DNA of 64,000 nucleotides from Brienomyrus brachyistius. Taxonomy: Eukaryota; Chordata; Actinopteri; Osteoglossiformes; Mormyridae. A model generated the notes under the pieces. That model did no database searches, was not told the DNA's origin, and worked only from the letters and a program-made list of their open reading frames with translations. The DNA is taken from positions 62,001-126,000 of the forward strand of contig NW_026042457.1 in assembly GCF_023856365.1 (NCBI RefSeq), in the 5' to 3' direction. The number at the start of each line of letters is the position of its first letter. Position 1 is the first letter of the stretch. The position numbers and the translations under genes are program-made. This document shows positions 31,553-41,700 of this stretch, piece by piece.

Positions 31553-33049
31553 ATGGGAAAGAATCAGAGTAAGAGGATTGAACTAGAGGGAGATGAGAAG
31601 TTTATGGAAGGATATAAACCAGGTTCAGGACAAATAAGTAATCAGAGGTGGAGAAAAAAACATGGGTTTGAAGGGAAACTCCACACTCCAGATATCTTAA
31701 AATTACAAGGAAATTTAAGACTAGAAATGTTACAAACCTTGAAGAAAGGAAAATTGGAGAAAAGGAAAAAAGAATATAAGTATTCAGATAATTGGTTGGA
31801 ACAAAGTAAGTTAAGAGATGTACGTAGAAAGCAGAAAAAGGATGATAGAAAGGATAAATTAACTGCAGCCGCTCTAATCACTTTAGATGATGAGACGGTG
31901 GCCAAAATAAAACATAGAGAAAATAGACCACCAACACCACCACTATTGCCTGCCCCTATGCAACCCGTAGATAGAAGGGAAATAAAACAACCATCAGCTA
32001 TGGGCACAATACCAAAGAAGCCATCAGCTCTTCCTTCTTCCCCCATTATAACTAGGAGTAGAGATCCTACGTTATACCCTGTGCGCGATCTAGCTACTGC
32101 TAAGATTCGATGGCATCCGCGAAATGAAGGCATTGATATTGATAGTGAAGAGGAAGAAATAGAATTACAATGCCCCCTAGTGGAGGTGGCAAACCCTAAT
32201 AGAGAGCCAGATGGAGGACCTGAAACAATGTTAGTCTATAGACCATGGACAGCTGAAGATAGAACGGCAGCATTAAAAGGAATACCTCCTGTTGATGAAG
32301 GGGTACCAGAATTTTGGACAGCAATATTGGAACTACAGAGCAGTTTCCACCTGAATGGTAGAGAAATGTTCCAGTGTTTAAGACAGCTGTTCAATCATAA
32401 ATGGGGAAGAGTAGCAGGAGACTTTACTGGTCATGGACCAGACAATCAACCACTTGCACATAATTCACAAGCTCTGCAACAGAGTATGGAGCAATTACAT
32501 GGAAGGATAGAGACAGTGTTTATGAGACGAGCAGATTATGGCAGAATTGCACAATGCAAGCAAAAAGATGGAGAAGAGCCAGAGGATTTTATGGATAGGA
32601 TGAGAGTGGTGTTTAGAGGGAATTCAGGAATTCCTTATAATGAGGAAAATGGAGGAGTTTATCAGCAACAGTTAAAACGTGCGTTCATCACAGGGCTAAA
32701 ACCTGAACTGAAGAGATACATAGATAAACATTGGGTACATCAGAATACTGGTTCAGTACAGCAAGCCCTAGAATATGCCCAACACGCCCATACAGCACAA
32801 AAACAGAAATCAGACGCAGTGTTTGCTGCTAATGATACTGTTGCAATAATACATATGAATCCTCCGGGGAGGGGAGGGTTCAGAGGAAGGTCACGAGGCC
32901 GAGGAAGGGGGAGAGGTGCTTTTAGGAGCAATCAGCGAAATTTATTACAGCAAGATAACACTTGCTGGACATGCGGAAAACTTGGGCACTTAGCTAGGCA
33001 ATGTAGAACCAAGTTTATAAACAACCCAAATTCCACAGAGAATCAATGA
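31553..33049 (+). CDS. gag: Retroviral Gag polyprotein
   Basis: The ATG at 31553 is chosen over an in-frame one at 31475 because it gives MGKNQSK, a myristoylation-type start. The product has 498 residues. An N-terminal basic matrix-like region is followed by a Pro-rich segment (PPTPPLLPAPMQP) and a capsid-like region with VYRPWTAEDRTAALKGIPP and a major-homology-like stretch (EEPEDFMDRMRVVF). A Gly/Arg-rich stretch (RGGFRGRSRGRGRGRG) precedes one CCHC zinc knuckle (CWTCGKLGHLARQC, residues 471-484). It drives particle assembly and RNA packaging. It ends at TGA 33047-33049; the same frame stays open after it. Confidence 0.92.
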   Translation: MGKNQSKRIELEGDEKFMEGYKPGSGQISNQRWRKKHGFEGKLHTPDILKLQGNLRLEMLQTLKKGKLEKRKKEYKYSDNWLEQSKLRDVRRKQKKDDRKDKLTAAALITLDDETVAKIKHRENRPPTPPLLPAPMQPVDRREIKQPSAMGTIPKKPSALPSSPIITRSRDPTLYPVRDLATAKIRWHPRNEGIDIDSEEEEIELQCPLVEVANPNREPDGGPETMLVYRPWTAEDRTAALKGIPPVDEGVPEFWTAILELQSSFHLNGREMFQCLRQLFNHKWGRVAGDFTGHGPDNQPLAHNSQALQQSMEQLHGRIETVFMRRADYGRIAQCKQKDGEEPEDFMDRMRVVFRGNSGIPYNEENGGVYQQQLKRAFITGLKPELKRYIDKHWVHQNTGSVQQALEYAQHAHTAQKQKSDAVFAANDTVAIIHMNPPGRGGFRGRSRGRGRGRGAFRSNQRNLLQQDNTCWTCGKLGHLARQCRTKFINNPNSTENQ

Positions 33050-33055
33050 CAATTA
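33044..33055 (+). promoter_or_regulatory. Predicted translational readthrough site CAA UGA CAA UUA at the gag end
   Basis: The stop is followed by CAA UUA, matching the stop-CAR-YYA rule defined for tobamovirus replicase readthrough, with CAA also before the stop. Protease is in the same frame, so readthrough would produce the Gag-Pro fusion. CCTGT (33057-33061) and ACAGG further down could form a weak stem, but I see no strong pseudoknot. Confidence 0.7.
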
Positions 33056-34021
33056 GCCTGTGAACTATCAAAAGAGCCAGATAAGCTGCAAAAACAGGAT
33101 GAGACAGAAGAGATAGATTTGCAAGCAGTTTACCAGCTGCTAGCACTAAAACAACTTGAAGAACTACCAAAACGAAGGCTTATTATAAATGGGAAAATAT
33201 ATGAGTGCCTATGTGATACAGGAGCCTGTAGGACAGTGTTAACCACTAGCCCTCCAAGGGTCACCTTTTCTTCGTCCTCCATAAATATCCGAACTGCAGG
33301 AGGCCAAGCTGAAAGTCATCAATTGACAAATCCAGTTAGCATAAAAGATGAGGAAACAGAGTTAGAATGTCACGCCCAAGTGCTAATAAGCCCTTCATGT
33401 CCAGTCAATCTGTTAGGAAGGGATCTTATGATACAAATGGGTATTAGTGTGATTGCAACACCCACTGGCATGAAGGCTATAGTAGAAAAGCAAACTTTCG
33501 TGATACATGGCATGTCAGCTCCACAGTATTATTGGTCCCTAGATCTGGGGGGGACAGCACAGACACGTGAAATATTGAGAAAAACTAGAGAAAAGCAGTC
33601 CCCTAAACAAACCCAGTTCATGCCTGACGATGCCTTACACGTCACTATGTGGTACAAAGGCACCCTAGGACCAGATTATGCCTATGACAAAACGTTTCAT
33701 GCCCTTCAAGACACTTGTATCACCTTACAACATATATATGTTAACTCCACTACTGGCTTTTCTGCTGCTTCAGTCATCTTATCTAATAAACAACAGGCTG
33801 TGTTCAGAGGGGAAACACCACACGTATCTCTATCAAAACCACCTCAGATGCAGTGGAGGGACGTAGAGATGTTCTTACGAGATTCCATGCACAGTTACAA
33901 TAACTACCAACCCGTACCTGGCTCCTTTTGGAGCTATGACAAAAAACACAATGTGTGGCGGTTTCCTTTGGGATGGAGAGTTCAAACCACTCTCACCACA
34001 CACTTGCAGGACCCAACCTGA
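33050..34021 (+). CDS. pro: Retroviral aspartic protease fused to a 2H phosphoesterase-like domain
   Basis: The frame is continuous with gag after its UGA: 323 codons to TGA 34019-34021. The protease part (about 33119-33500) has the active-site DTGA (from 33215) and the C-terminal LLGRDLM motif. About 140 further residues follow, which retroviral proteases do not need. They contain LHVTMWYKG (His codon 33638) and PHVSLSKPP (His codon 33821), 61 residues apart, with ITLQHIYV and FSAASVILSN between. That is the H-x-T/S pair and strand pattern of 2H phosphoesterases, closest in my judgement to the CNPase type. Such enzymes cut 2',3'-cyclic or 2',5'-linked nucleotides; substrate here is unknown. 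It has no start codon of its own, so it depends on readthrough. Confidence 0.8.
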   Translation, partial: QLACELSKEPDKLQKQDETEEIDLQAVYQLLALKQLEELPKRRLIINGKIYECLCDTGACRTVLTTSPPRVTFSSSSINIRTAGGQAESHQLTNPVSIKDEETELECHAQVLISPSCPVNLLGRDLMIQMGISVIATPTGMKAIVEKQTFVIHGMSAPQYYWSLDLGGTAQTREILRKTREKQSPKQTQFMPDDALHVTMWYKGTLGPDYAYDKTFHALQDTCITLQHIYVNSTTGFSAASVILSNKQQAVFRGETPHVSLSKPPQMQWRDVEMFLRDSMHSYNNYQPVPGSFWSYDKKHNVWRFPLGWRVQTTLTTHLQDPT

Positions 34022-37000
34022 CAAATTTTTCCAACCCTGGAGGAGGGATCATGTCCAGATCTAGATCGCCTCCCGGAAGGGTTGTGGTCGTCCTCCCCCA
34101 CTGATGTAGGACTGGTAAAGGGGTTTCCACCTTACAAAGTAATTGTGAAATCAGAACACCGTCCGGTAGTTAGACAATACCCGTTAAAACCTGAAGCAGA
34201 GAAAGGTATAGCCCCTGTAGTGCAGGATATGTTGGCATCAGGAATATTGCGAGAGGCTCCTGAGGCCACTTGCAATACTCCTATATTCCCCGTCCAGAAG
34301 GGACATACAGGGAAATGGCGCATGGTGCAGGATTTAAGACCAGTAAATGAAATAGTACAACATGCTGCACCAGATGTGCCTAATCCACACCTTTTGTTAA
34401 ATTCCTTGTCCCCTGACAAGAAGTATTTTTCAGTAGTGGATCTGAGTAATGCCTTTTTCTCAGTACCACTACATCCTGATTCACAACACTTATTTGGTTT
34501 CACTTATAAAGGACATAAATACACATACACTAGACTCCCTCAAGGGTTTTCAGAAAGTCCACATGTATATACAATGGCACTACGCTATTCAATGAGTTCC
34601 TGTAAAATACCATCCCATAGTCAAGTGCTATTGTATGTAGATGATATATTAATTGCTTCAGATACAAAACAGCATTGCAAAGAAGCCACACTGTTAGTGT
34701 TACAGCATTTGTATGATACAGGACATAAAGCATCAAAACAAAAATTACAGTATTGCAGAGAGGAAGTTATATATCTTGGACATAAACTCTCCCAACAAGG
34801 TCGATCATTATTAGAAACTAGAAAACAGGCAATACAAGAGGCACCAAAGCCAAAGACTAAACAGCAAATGATGTCCTTCTTAGGACTTTGCAATTATTGC
34901 AGGGAATGGTTACCTGATTATGCTGCACTCGTTCAACCTTTACAAACCCTGATTTATGGGAAGGACATGGCACTGAAAGATAAAATTCAGTGGACAAAAG
35001 AAGGAGAATTGGCATTCACAAACTTAAAAATGATGTTACAAACTAATGTGACACTTGCTCTGCCAGATTATCAACAACCATTTATTCTATGTGTTGATGC
35101 AAATCAAGGGTATATGAAGGCAGTATTAACACAGCCATTCGGCGCAAAAGAGAGGCCATTGGCGTTCTATTCTAAACGATTAGATGCAGTGGCAGCTGGT
35201 TTTCCGCAGTGTTTGCAGGCATGTGCAGCTGCTGCAGAAGCAGTGAAATTATCAGCAGAATTAGTGTTGTGTCACCCACTCACTTTGAAGGTGCCACATT
35301 CAGTTTCTTTAGTTTTACTGCAGACGCCACTGCCATTCCTCACACATGTTAGACATCTGACCCTAGTCTCACTCCTGCTTTCACAGTCAAACATCACAAT
35401 ACAGCGATGTGGTCCTCTCAACCCTAGCACCCTTCTTCCGACAGCGGAAGATGGAGAGCCACATTCGTGCAAAGCAGTTGTGGAAGAACAAACCAAACCA
35501 AGAGCAGATATTTTACAGACCCCAATACCAGATTCAACAGTTGTTTTTGTAGATGGATCAGCATCAAAAAATGACATGGGGAAGAACAAGGTCGGATATG
35601 CTGTAGTTACATCTACTGAAGTGTTGGAGGCCAATGCACTTCCCCCTGCTTGTTCAGCACAAGCGGCTGAACTCTATGCTGTAATTAGGGCATGTGAGCT
35701 CTTCAAAAACAAGCCACTTACAATATACACTGATAGTCAATATGTGTTTGGAGCTGTTCATCACCATGCAAGAGTGTGGAAAAATAGAGGATTCAAGACA
35801 TCGCAAGGAACATCTTTAACTCATACGAACCTATTACTCAGGTTGTTAGATGTTGTGCAATTACCAAATTGCCTTGCGATATGCAAATGTAAGGCACACC
35901 AAACTGATGCTTCCGCAATAGCTAAAGGAAACAGTTTTGCGGACATGACGGCAAAAAGTGCTGCACAAAAACAACCTGCCTTAAATGTTACAGATGTCTT
36001 GTTGATAGATAGTGATGTACTATGTGATGCACAGACTCATGCACCTAAAACAGAAATACAGAGCTGGATTAAGAGAGGAGCAATACAGCAAGGGAAAACT
36101 TATTATATGAATGACAAGCCCATCCTACCAAAAAATTTATACAAGACAGCTGCCTTAGTGAGCCATGGAAACACCCATGTCTCAACAGGAGGGATGGTAC
36201 ATATTATTCAACAATACTTTTATACTATAAATTTTTCTGATTATGCAAAACAATTTTGTCGAGCGTGCTTAATTTGCTGTAAACACAATGCACAAGGCAA
36301 CATAAGGCCAAAACGTGGCCAGTTTCCCGCAGCTGAGTATCCATTTCAAATTGTACATATGGATTTCATTGAATTATCTTGGTCACAAGGGAAGAAGTGT
36401 TGCCTAGTCGTTATAGACACCTTTTCTAAGTGGGTAGAAATATACCCTGTAAAACACTGTGATGCAATGACCGTTGCAAAATGTTTGGTAGGCCATTATT
36501 TCCCTACCTATGGCATACCTCATATTATAAGATCGGACAATGGGACTCATTTTGTAAATCAGACCATGTCCCTTTGCTCACAAGCATTAGGGTTTACGAT
36601 CAAAAATCATTGTGCTTATCACCCCCAGAGCGCAGGCTTGGTGGAAAGGACCAACGGCACCATTAAAACAAGGCTCAGAAAGACAGTGGAAGAGACAAAA
36701 AGACCGTGGCCAGAATGTTTGTCTCTAGTAAAATTATGGATGAGAATAACTCCCACTCCTGCAGGATTGACACCATTTGAAATAGTGTATGGTAGACCGT
36801 TTCCCTTAGCAACCGAAATGAGTGATATAGGAAAAGCAGACAGAGAAAATACGTTAGCCGATTGGATGCGTAAGCTATTATCATCACAACAAAAACATAA
36901 CCCCAGTAGTCTGCCAGTAAATTCTGTTTCTGTTCAACAGGATAATCTGCAGCCAGGAGATTGGATCCTGGTCAAGGTCCTGTTGCGAAAGGATTGGAGC

Positions 37001-37141
37001 ACGCCTCGGTGGGACGGACCTTATCAAGTCCTGCTCACAACACCAACAGCGGTGAAAATAGCAGAGCGACCTTCCTGGATACATAAGAGTCACTGTAAGC
37101 CCATCAAGCCCGTATCAGAGACCTCTGTACCTTCGGAGTAG
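34022..37141 (+). CDS. pol: Retroviral Pol: reverse transcriptase, RNase H, integrase
   Basis: Same frame as gag and pro; 1,039 codons follow the second UGA. RT: FSVVDLSNAFFSVPL, LPQGF, and catalytic YVDD (34634-34645). A gammaretrovirus-style connection region follows. RNase H: VDGSA, AAELYAV, YTDSQYV, and FADMTAKSA supply the acidic residues. Integrase: HHCC zinc domain (HGNTH ... CRACLICC), then D (36362), D (36536, SDNGTH) and E (36644, VERTNG) in a D,D-35-E array, and a GPY-type end (WDGPYQV). All catalytic residues are present with no internal stop. Expression depends on passing the UGA at 34019. It copies viral RNA to DNA and integrates it. Confidence 0.92.
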   Translation, partial: QIFPTLEEGSCPDLDRLPEGLWSSSPTDVGLVKGFPPYKVIVKSEHRPVVRQYPLKPEAEKGIAPVVQDMLASGILREAPEATCNTPIFPVQKGHTGKWRMVQDLRPVNEIVQHAAPDVPNPHLLLNSLSPDKKYFSVVDLSNAFFSVPLHPDSQHLFGFTYKGHKYTYTRLPQGFSESPHVYTMALRYSMSSCKIPSHSQVLLYVDDILIASDTKQHCKEATLLVLQHLYDTGHKASKQKLQYCREEVIYLGHKLSQQGRSLLETRKQAIQEAPKPKTKQQMMSFLGLCNYCREWLPDYAALVQPLQTLIYGKDMALKDKIQWTKEGELAFTNLKMMLQTNVTLALPDYQQPFILCVDANQGYMKAVLTQPFGAKERPLAFYSKRLDAVAAGFPQCLQACAAAAEAVKLSAELVLCHPLTLKVPHSVSLVLLQTPLPFLTHVRHLTLVSLLLSQSNITIQRCGPLNPSTLLPTAEDGEPHSCKAVVEEQTKPRADILQTPIPDSTVVFVDGSASKNDMGKNKVGYAVVTSTEVLEANALPPACSAQAAELYAVIRACELFKNKPLTIYTDSQYVFGAVHHHARVWKNRGFKTSQGTSLTHTNLLLRLLDVVQLPNCLAICKCKAHQTDASAIAKGNSFADMTAKSAAQKQPALNVTDVLLIDSDVLCDAQTHAPKTEIQSWIKRGAIQQGKTYYMNDKPILPKNLYKTAALVSHGNTHVSTGGMVHIIQQYFYTINFSDYAKQFCRACLICCKHNAQGNIRPKRGQFPAAEYPFQIVHMDFIELSWSQGKKCCLVVIDTFSKWVEIYPVKHCDAMTVAKCLVGHYFPTYGIPHIIRSDNGTHFVNQTMSLCSQALGFTIKNHCAYHPQSAGLVERTNGTIKTRLRKTVEETKRPWPECLSLVKLWMRITPTPAGLTPFEIVYGRPFPLATEMSDIGKADRENTLADWMRKLLSSQQKHNPSSLPVNSVSVQQDNLQPGDWILVKVLLRKDWSTPRWDGPYQVLLTTPTAVKIAERPSWIHKSHCKPIKPVSETSVPSE

Positions 37142-37232
37142 CAGTGGAAGTCCGCTACAAAGGCGCAGCAATCAATAGGATACTGACGTCTCAACCCGGT
37201 GAAGAAAACAGCTGATCTGCACTCCATTTAGA

Positions 37233-38660
37233 ATGGCTCTGATTGGGTGGGGATGTGGTAAGGTAACTCTCGGTGTAATTCTCTTTATGGGAATTGTTGG
37301 TCTGCTTCTGCACTCACCAGAGCAGGTGTTTCGCCCACCTAGATGGACACATGACGGCTCCCACCTGAGACCTATCTCCACAAATGAGACCCATCCTTTC
37401 CTACAAAACTACTGGTACCGTTATGTTTATGATTCAGCAAAGAAAGACAATTTAACTAATTGTTATGTCTGTACCCACATGCCATCTCATGCCGATGGAT
37501 TAACTATATATGGGAAACCTATGAATAAGTCACAAGCAAAGTGTGCTGCCTCTTTTGCAGGTGTAGGCTATCAGCATGATAATATAAAAATAAATGATAC
37601 AGATCCATATACTGCTGGTTTGGATAATGGCGTATGTGCACAGCAGTTTTGGATCGATTTTGCTATAAAAGTGTCAAATATATCCTTACCTTTATCTGTC
37701 CACCTGAACATGGACCCTAAAACATTTAATCACTCAATGTGTTATGACCAAATGAACGGCACCCATCATATGGGGAACACCACCAACTGTGCCCAAATAC
37801 TAGTACACGGAGAAGGTGCCCCGGTAAACATAAGTGGATTTAGTAATGGCACCTACTGGGTGCAAGGAGTAGCTTGGTTATGTGGACCCCGCGCATATTT
37901 CGTTTTGCCCTATAACTGGTATGGTGTGTGCGCTCCAATCTTTGTGTCAGACCATACTTTCCTGGTGTCACTGTCATCTACACCAGCGAACCGCAGGCGC
38001 CGGTCCATCATAACTACAGCTTCTCTCCATCCTCATGACAGTGTCTGGGGTTCAGATGTTCCCCAGGAGTTCAAACATTGGTCTACAGACCAGAAAGTAT
38101 TAATGTCTCTTTTTCCCTGGGTAGGAACAGCAAAGAATACGTTACGATTAGAAACTATTGATTATCGTTTGGGGCTGTTCATAAATAACTCCATCATAAT
38201 AAATGAGCAACAGAATGGTGAGATAGATGCTATTAAACAGATGGTCATTCAGAATAGAATGGTTTTAGACATACTTACTGCTGCACAAGGTGGTGTGTGC
38301 GTGCTTTTAAATAATACCTGCTGTACATATATTCCCGATAATGTGCACTCACCCAACATGACTACAGCCTTGGACCGTCTGCGAGAACTTCAAAAGATCA
38401 TGACCTTAGACCCTCATGCTGGCCCCTCATGGTTGGACTGGTTTCTTACTGGGTCCTGGTGGCAGTTACTGCTAAAGTTCTCACTCCCCATTCTTGTTAC
38501 ATTATTATTTGTATGTTGTTGTTTCATTTGTATTATACCCTGCCTCCGTTCCATGATACAACATACTTTTAGTTCTGTTTTTCTGCTATACACTGCAGAA
38601 GAACGAATGGATTTACTAACCTTGTCTAGCCCTCTTAATAATGATGATGATGTGATCTGA
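37233..38660 (+). CDS. env: Retroviral envelope glycoprotein
   Basis: The 475-residue frame begins 91 bases after pol, presumably from a spliced RNA. A hydrophobic signal (ILFMGIVGLLL) opens it. The surface subunit has CYVC (residues 77-80), a CxxC like that of covalently linked SU-TM complexes, and many N-glycosylation sites. A furin-type RRRR lies at 254-257. The transmembrane subunit has CVLLNNTCC (CX6CC, residues 356-364), a Trp-rich stretch (WLDWFLTGSWW), a hydrophobic anchor (LPILVTLLFVCCCFICII) and a short acidic tail. It is short for the family but complete. Whether the last residues are original or altered by the neighbouring L2 insertion is unclear. Confidence 0.9.
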   Translation: MALIGWGCGKVTLGVILFMGIVGLLLHSPEQVFRPPRWTHDGSHLRPISTNETHPFLQNYWYRYVYDSAKKDNLTNCYVCTHMPSHADGLTIYGKPMNKSQAKCAASFAGVGYQHDNIKINDTDPYTAGLDNGVCAQQFWIDFAIKVSNISLPLSVHLNMDPKTFNHSMCYDQMNGTHHMGNTTNCAQILVHGEGAPVNISGFSNGTYWVQGVAWLCGPRAYFVLPYNWYGVCAPIFVSDHTFLVSLSSTPANRRRRSIITTASLHPHDSVWGSDVPQEFKHWSTDQKVLMSLFPWVGTAKNTLRLETIDYRLGLFINNSIIINEQQNGEIDAIKQMVIQNRMVLDILTAAQGGVCVLLNNTCCTYIPDNVHSPNMTTALDRLRELQKIMTLDPHAGPSWLDWFLTGSWWQLLLKFSLPILVTLLFVCCCFICIIPCLRSMIQHTFSSVFLLYTAEERMDLLTLSSPLNNDDDVI

Positions 38661-38734
38661 ATGACGGTTGTGCTGAAAGTGTTTTTGCAATTTGTACAAT
38701 ACTGATGCTTCTGATCATACTGTCATGATAAACA

Positions 38735-41700
38735 GGACTCATCTCAGGACTTGCTGGCTCATCTCTTTCTAGTTCGTCACCCCAAATCACCATGGTTATT
38801 GTGTATAGACCGCCTGGGCCGTACAGTGATTTTCTTAAGGAATTTGCTGATTTTTTAACAAACCTGGTGGTCAGTACTGACAAAGCCGTTATTGTGGGTG
38901 ATTTTAACATTCATATGGAGAAGGATAATGATCCTTTAAAAACAGCGTTTGCAGCTATTCTTGACTCTGTAGGTGTATGTCAGAATGTAGTCGGGCCTAC
39001 TCATGTCTGTAACCATACCCTTGATTTGATCATTAGTCATGGCATCCTGGTAGAACATGTGTCTATTATGCCACAGAGTCCTCTGCTCTCAGATCATTAC
39101 TTGTTAACATTTGAAATCCAGTATAGCCTCCTGTTGACCACCACTCCAAAGTATAGAATCAGACGTTCTATTAAGGCACTAACTACAACAACATTTATGA
39201 AACAACTTCCACAGTCCTTTAGCCTTACATCTGAAGCATCGTGTGTAAATGAACTTGAACAGGCAACTTCAAACATGGAAAAATCCCTTCGCAGCACTCT
39301 AGATCTTGTGGCTCCACTTAAAAGGATAAAGCATAGCAATAACAAACCTGCCCCCTGGTACTCTGATAATACACGTGAACTCAAACAGGCATCACGCAAG
39401 CTAGAGCGAAAATGGCGCTCAACTAAACTGGAAGTTTTCAAATCTGCCTGGAAAGAGAGCCTCTCTAAATACAGACAAGCACTAGTAACTGCTCGGTCTG
39501 TGTATCTCTCCAGATTAATAGACATGAACAAAACCAATCCTAAATTCCTATTTGAATCCGTGGCTAGGATAACACAGAATTCCTCATTAAACTTGCAAAT
39601 CCCACAAGCTCTTAAGAGTGATGACTTTCTTACATTTTTTAATGGTAAGATAACTACAATTAGACAGACTATACAGTGCACACCTTTACCTACTTACGGC
39701 TGCCTGCCTCCTGCTAGTCTTATGCCTACCAATAATGAGACCTTTGAATCATTCATTCCTATTACACACTCAGAACTTTTGAGCTTAATTTTCTCCTGTA
39801 AATCCTCTACTAGCCTTGTAGACCCAATTCCTACAAAATTCTTCAAGGAAATTGCACCACAGATTGGCACTACCGTGTTAAATGTGTTAAACTCTTCTCT
39901 TAGGCTTGGATATGTTCCAAAACCTTTTAAAATGGCTGTTATCAGACCCGTCCTAAAGAAACCAAATCTTGAACCCAGTGTTTTAGGAAACTATAGACCT
40001 ATCTCAAATCTTCCTTTCATTTCAAAGATCATGGAAAAGGTTGTAGTTCGTCAGTTGTCCTCTTTCCTACAAAAAACTAATGCCAATGAATTATATCAGT
40101 CTGGCTTTAGACCAAACCATAGCACAGAAACTGCTCTAGTCAAAGTAATGAATGATCTACTTGTGGCTTCTGACCGTGGCTGTGTATCTCTGTTGGTATT
40201 GCTAGATTTAACTGCAGCGTTCGATACTGTGGACCATAATATCCTCTTGGACCGGTTAGAAGGTGTAGTTGGCATTACAGGGACAGCGCTCTCTTGGTTC
40301 CGCTCATATTTGTCTGATCGCTATCAGTATGCACATGTAAACAATGAATCATCCCAGGCCACTAAAGTTGAATATGGTGTCCCACAGGGATCAGTCCTGG
40401 GCCCGCTACTGTTTACCCTATACATGCTACCTCTTGGTAACATTATTAGAAATCATGGTATTGGGTTTCATTGTTATGCAGATGATACACAGTTGTACAT
40501 ATCTGTTAACCCTGATGATATATCACTGCTATCTCGGTTAGAAGACTGTCTATTAGATATCCAGTGCTGGATGGCAAAAAATTTCCTTATGTTAAACACA
40601 GAAAAAACAGAAGTTCTGGTAATTGGTCCCAAGGCTGCTAGAAATAAGTTCCACCACCTCAACGTTGGTAACCTTCCTACACAACCTAACATGGTAGTTA
40701 GAAATCTTGGCGTTCTTGTCGATTCAGATCTATGCTTTGATGCTCACATAAGAAGTATTACTAGAACTGCATTTTATCATCTACGGAACATAGCCAAGCT
40801 TCGTAAGATGCTCTCACTTAATGATGCAGAAAAACTAATACATGCCTTCGTAAGTTCCAGACTGGATTACTGTAATGCCCTCCTATCGGGTTGCCCGTCT
40901 GGATCCTTGCATAAACTTCAGATGGTACAGAATGCTGCAGCCAGAGTTCTAACAAACACTAAAAAATTTGATCATATTACACCGGTCTTATCCTCTCTTC
41001 ATTGGCTGCCAGTTAAGTCTCGAATTGACTATAAAATACTGCTATTAACTTATAAAGCACTAAATGGCCTTGCACCAGAATACCTTAGTGAACTGCTGAC
41101 CACATACAACCCTCCACGCTTGCTTCGCTCTCATGCCATGGGATATCTGTTAGTGCCTAGGGTAGAAAGAGCTACGGCAGGCTGCAGAGCTTTCTCCTAC
41201 AAAGCTCCTCTGCTGTGGAATGGTCTTCCACCGGATGTGCGGGTTTCAGGTTCACTCTCAATATTCAAGTCCAGACTAAAAACACACCTGTTTAGTTTAG
41301 CGTATAGGGACACTAGTTCTAGCCCTAGCTAACTCTTCACTCCCAGTCAGGCCTGTAGTGTGAGGTGTAGAGCTGGGTGGGGATCGGTGCCATTGGCTTT
41401 GGATGAACTGGATTGTCAGTGCTGTCACTCTAGCTTTGCAATCTCTTGTGGAACTGGAGTGCTGACATTTCAGGGACTCCCCATGCCGGCATTCCCACTT
41501 GCCTCTCCCTCCTACTGATGCTGCCATAGCCATATCTGCCGGAGCTTGCAGATTGCACTTCATATTGTACTCACCTAGCTTTTAGCACTGCCAATAGCCT
41601 CCTCTACTATGCCTAATTGTACATTTTATTTCCCCTACTCCTCCTGGGGGTGATGCCTGGAGACCTCAATCTATCAAGATATCCAGCACACCCGACCACC

